NCBI GenBank assembly: GCA_015523685.1
Contig: WAJW01000037.1
Location: forward strand, 1-7,021
Length of the DNA: 7,021 bases
Reading direction: 5' to 3'
Source: Archaeoglobaceae archaeon
GTDB taxonomy: Archaea > Halobacteriota > Archaeoglobi > Archaeoglobales > JdFR-42
The notes under the pieces are model-generated. The model was given only the letters and a program-made list of their open reading frames with translations, was not told the DNA's origin and made no database searches. Positions 5,291 through 7,021 of this stretch are shown here, piece after piece. Numbering within the stretch: position 1 is the stretch's first letter; the number at the start of each line of letters is the position of its first letter. The position numbers were made by a program, and so were the translations under genes.

Positions 5291-6868
5291 GTGAATGTGT
5301 GTTCTGTCTGTGGATTCAGATGGGAAGAAGAAGATTTGAAAGAGCCCGTTGAAAAATGTCCGAAATGTGGAGAGGTTATTGAGGTAACACATGATCATCC
5401 TGAATTCAAGGTGCCGGTGGATCTGAGAGAGTTTATCGAATTTCTTGAAGAGGAAAACGAATTGAAGAGAATAAAAAGCGAGGTGGACTGGAATCTTGAG
5501 CTGTCCCACATTTCTAAATTGAATGAGGAGAGGCAGGGCCCCGCTCTCCTTTTTGAAAATGTGAAGGGATATGCAACTCCCGTGTTCACTTCGGCCTACA
5601 CAACTCCGAAAAGGGTGGCCATCGCACTCGGGATGGATAGACGTTCAGGTCCTGTGGAAGTGTCCCGTAAGTGGATGGAGAGAATAACGAAGGGTAAGCT
5701 GATAAAACCCAGAAAAGTGAATGATGGACCGGTTATGGAGAATGTTGTGGAGGGAGAGAGAATCAATCTTCTTGATTTTCCCGTGCCCAAATTCTATCCT
5801 CATGATGGAGACAGATATTTCGGAACGGCGCATTATATGGTGGCAAGAGACCCGGAAGAGGGATGGGTAAACCTGGGAACCTATAGAATGCAGATTCTCG
5901 ATGATAAGAGTCTCGGGGTTCAGATTCTGAAGGGAAAGGATGCCGATGTTATAATGCAGAAATACCGTGAGCTCGGAGAGAAGGAGATGCCCGTTGCCGC
6001 TGTTATAGGTGGTACTCCACTTGGTTTTCTCACGGGTAGCACCCTGGTGGAGTTCGGTACAAGTGAGTATGAGATCATAGGTGCATTGCAGGGAAGACCC
6101 GTGGAGGTTATAGAGAGCGATCTGACCGGATTGCCCATAGACTCCCGTGCGGAGATAGTTGTTGAGGGATTTATACCTGTTGACCCCTCGGAGTGGAGAT
6201 CGGAAGGACCCTTTGGAGAGTACACAGGATACTATTCCGGCAAGGCCAAGGATGAGTTTCCAAAACCGTGGTTAAGAGTGGAAAGGGTGATGTTCAGGGA
6301 CAACCCTATATTCTGGGCAACAACAGTGGGAAGACCCGTCACCGACACCCACATGATCCAGTCAATTAACAGAACTGCAGAGCTATGGGCTCAGCTTGAG
6401 AGGCTCGGTGTTCCCGGAATAGAGTCCGTGTATCTTTTACCCGAAAGCGGAGGGAGATTCTGGGGGATAATATCTGTTAAGCAGAGGTATCCCGGACATG
6501 GAAGGCATGCGGGTATCGCTGCATTTGCGACGGTGGTGGGCAACTACGGGTTGAAGGGCGTCATCGTTGTGGACGACGACATACGGGCTGACGACCTTCC
6601 AAGGGTCTGGTGGGCAATGGCAATGAGGTACAATCCGATTGAAGACACGGAGATAATCAAGAAGGGCAGATCTACACCTCTGGACCCATCCCTTCCGATC
6701 TATCATGACTGGTATGATCGAAGGCTTATTGTTTCAAGGATATTGATTGATGCCACAACACCCTATGAGTGGGACGAAAAACCCCGGGTTGTTGATCTGG
6801 ATAGAGAGACCATTGAGAAACTGAAGGAGAGATGGGATGAATTTGGATTTGACTGGACACCAGAATGA
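5291..6868 (+). CDS. UbiD-family (de)carboxylase with N-terminal zinc ribbon; probable phenylphosphate carboxylase-type subunit
   Basis: The 525-residue protein begins with a rubredoxin-like knuckle pair, CSVCG (4-8) and CPKCG (23-27), followed by a full UbiD domain from about residue 40. UbiD hallmarks are GPALLFENVKGY, NLGTYRMQ (194-201; Arg199 as the catalytic arginine and Asn194 as metal ligand), VEVI with Glu272 near the third metal ligand, and EGPFGE (Glu305 and Glu310 as the catalytic glutamates). UbiD enzymes use prenylated FMN, made by UbiX, to add or remove CO2 on aromatic or unsaturated acids. Next to phenylphosphate synthase genes, carboxylation of a phenylphosphate-type substrate to a 4-hydroxybenzoate-type acid is the best guess. 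The metal-ligand histidine after Arg199 seems absent, with Lys216 or Asp217 there. GTG start with strong ribosome site. Thauera's enzyme has two UbiD-like subunits; only one is visible here. Family firm, substrate inferred. Confidence 0.9.
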   Translation: MNVCSVCGFRWEEEDLKEPVEKCPKCGEVIEVTHDHPEFKVPVDLREFIEFLEEENELKRIKSEVDWNLELSHISKLNEERQGPALLFENVKGYATPVFTSAYTTPKRVAIALGMDRRSGPVEVSRKWMERITKGKLIKPRKVNDGPVMENVVEGERINLLDFPVPKFYPHDGDRYFGTAHYMVARDPEEGWVNLGTYRMQILDDKSLGVQILKGKDADVIMQKYRELGEKEMPVAAVIGGTPLGFLTGSTLVEFGTSEYEIIGALQGRPVEVIESDLTGLPIDSRAEIVVEGFIPVDPSEWRSEGPFGEYTGYYSGKAKDEFPKPWLRVERVMFRDNPIFWATTVGRPVTDTHMIQSINRTAELWAQLERLGVPGIESVYLLPESGGRFWGIISVKQRYPGHGRHAGIAAFATVVGNYGLKGVIVVDDDIRADDLPRVWWAMAMRYNPIEDTEIIKKGRSTPLDPSLPIYHDWYDRRLIVSRILIDATTPYEWDEKPRVVDLDRETIEKLKERWDEFGFDWTPE

Positions 6869-6881
6869 ACGGGGTGGCTGG

Positions 6882-7021
6882 ATGAAATGGATCGGCTTCG
6901 ATTACGGTCAGTGCCTCATGGATTCATCCAGCAGAAAAATAGAGTACTGGATGTCTTCGGTTTTTGTGGACGAAGAACTGGAAAGACCGGGAATAATAGA
7001 TGAAAAAATAGGGTTATACAG
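6882..7021 (+). CDS. HAD-like protein, N-terminal part, cut by window end
   Basis: A frame of 46 complete codons starts at ATG 6882, thirteen bases after the ubiD stop, with GGGGTGG upstream as ribosome site. It reads MKWIGFDYGQCLMD and continues open to the window end. The hydrophobic strand followed by FDYG looks like HAD motif I, with Asp7 as the nucleophile, but the usual second Asp of DxD is Gly9. In Thauera, the delta subunit of phenylphosphate carboxylase is a HAD-type protein in the same gene cluster, so this could be its counterpart, co-transcribed with ubiD. Only the first motif is visible, so another fold is possible. Confidence 0.55.
   Translation, partial: MKWIGFDYGQCLMDSSSRKIEYWMSSVFVDEELERPGIIDEKIGLY

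Noticed and set aside
1..7021. CRISPR arrays, tRNA/rRNA genes, insertion sequences
   Set aside because: I found no regularly spaced repeats, no cloverleaf-type sequence, no transposase and no terminal inverted repeats. The only notable repeats are the promoter elements.

Overview
The window looks like euryarchaeal DNA, probably from a hyperthermophilic, aromatics-degrading relative of Archaeoglobales such as Ferroglobus or Geoglobus. The clues are an isopentenyl-phosphate-kinase-type protein, a TrmB-type regulator, TATA/BRE-like promoters, purine-rich Shine-Dalgarno sites of the GGTGA/AGGTGG type, and arginine codons that are mostly AGA/AGG. The genus is an inference from content, not shown by the sequence.

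Layout, left to right. The beginning of an M24 (creatinase/prolidase-type) protein lies on the minus strand (1-312) and is cut by the window edge. Divergent from it is an amino-acid-kinase-fold gene resembling isopentenyl phosphate kinase (469-1260, plus), with an altered nucleotide-side motif. Converging on its stop codon, only 2 bases away, is a minus-strand series: an ATP-grasp PEP-synthase-N-terminal-like protein (1263-2345), a 616-residue protein ending in a PEP-utilising phosphohistidine domain (2453-4303), and a TrmB-type regulator (4384-5157). Divergent from the regulator, on the plus strand, is a UbiD-family (de)carboxylase with an N-terminal zinc ribbon (5291-6868). Thirteen bases later comes the beginning of a HAD-like protein (6882-7021), cut by the window end.

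The two middle genes match the architecture and sizes of the alpha (about 70 kDa, phosphohistidine) and beta (about 40 kDa, ATP-grasp) subunits of phenylphosphate synthase, described in Thauera aromatica. The UbiD plus HAD pair matches parts of phenylphosphate carboxylase. The best reading is an archaeal module for anaerobic activation of phenol or a related phenolic: ATP-driven phosphorylation by PpsA/PpsB, then prenylated-FMN-dependent carboxylation toward a 4-hydroxybenzoate-type product, with the TrmB-like protein as local regulator. No CBS-domain PpsC, small gamma subunit or UbiX is present here.

The most interesting non-coding signal is a shared promoter element. The promoters of ppsA, ppsB and the ubiD gene each carry TTGACAAA, 3 bases before a TATA-like element. 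The ppsA and ppsB copies are near-identical over 24 bases, and neither the M24 nor the kinase promoter has it. This is a good candidate operator for the TrmB-like regulator. A terminator-like hairpin plus T-tract between ppsA and ppsB, together with a separate promoter for ppsB, suggests that the two subunit genes are transcribed separately.
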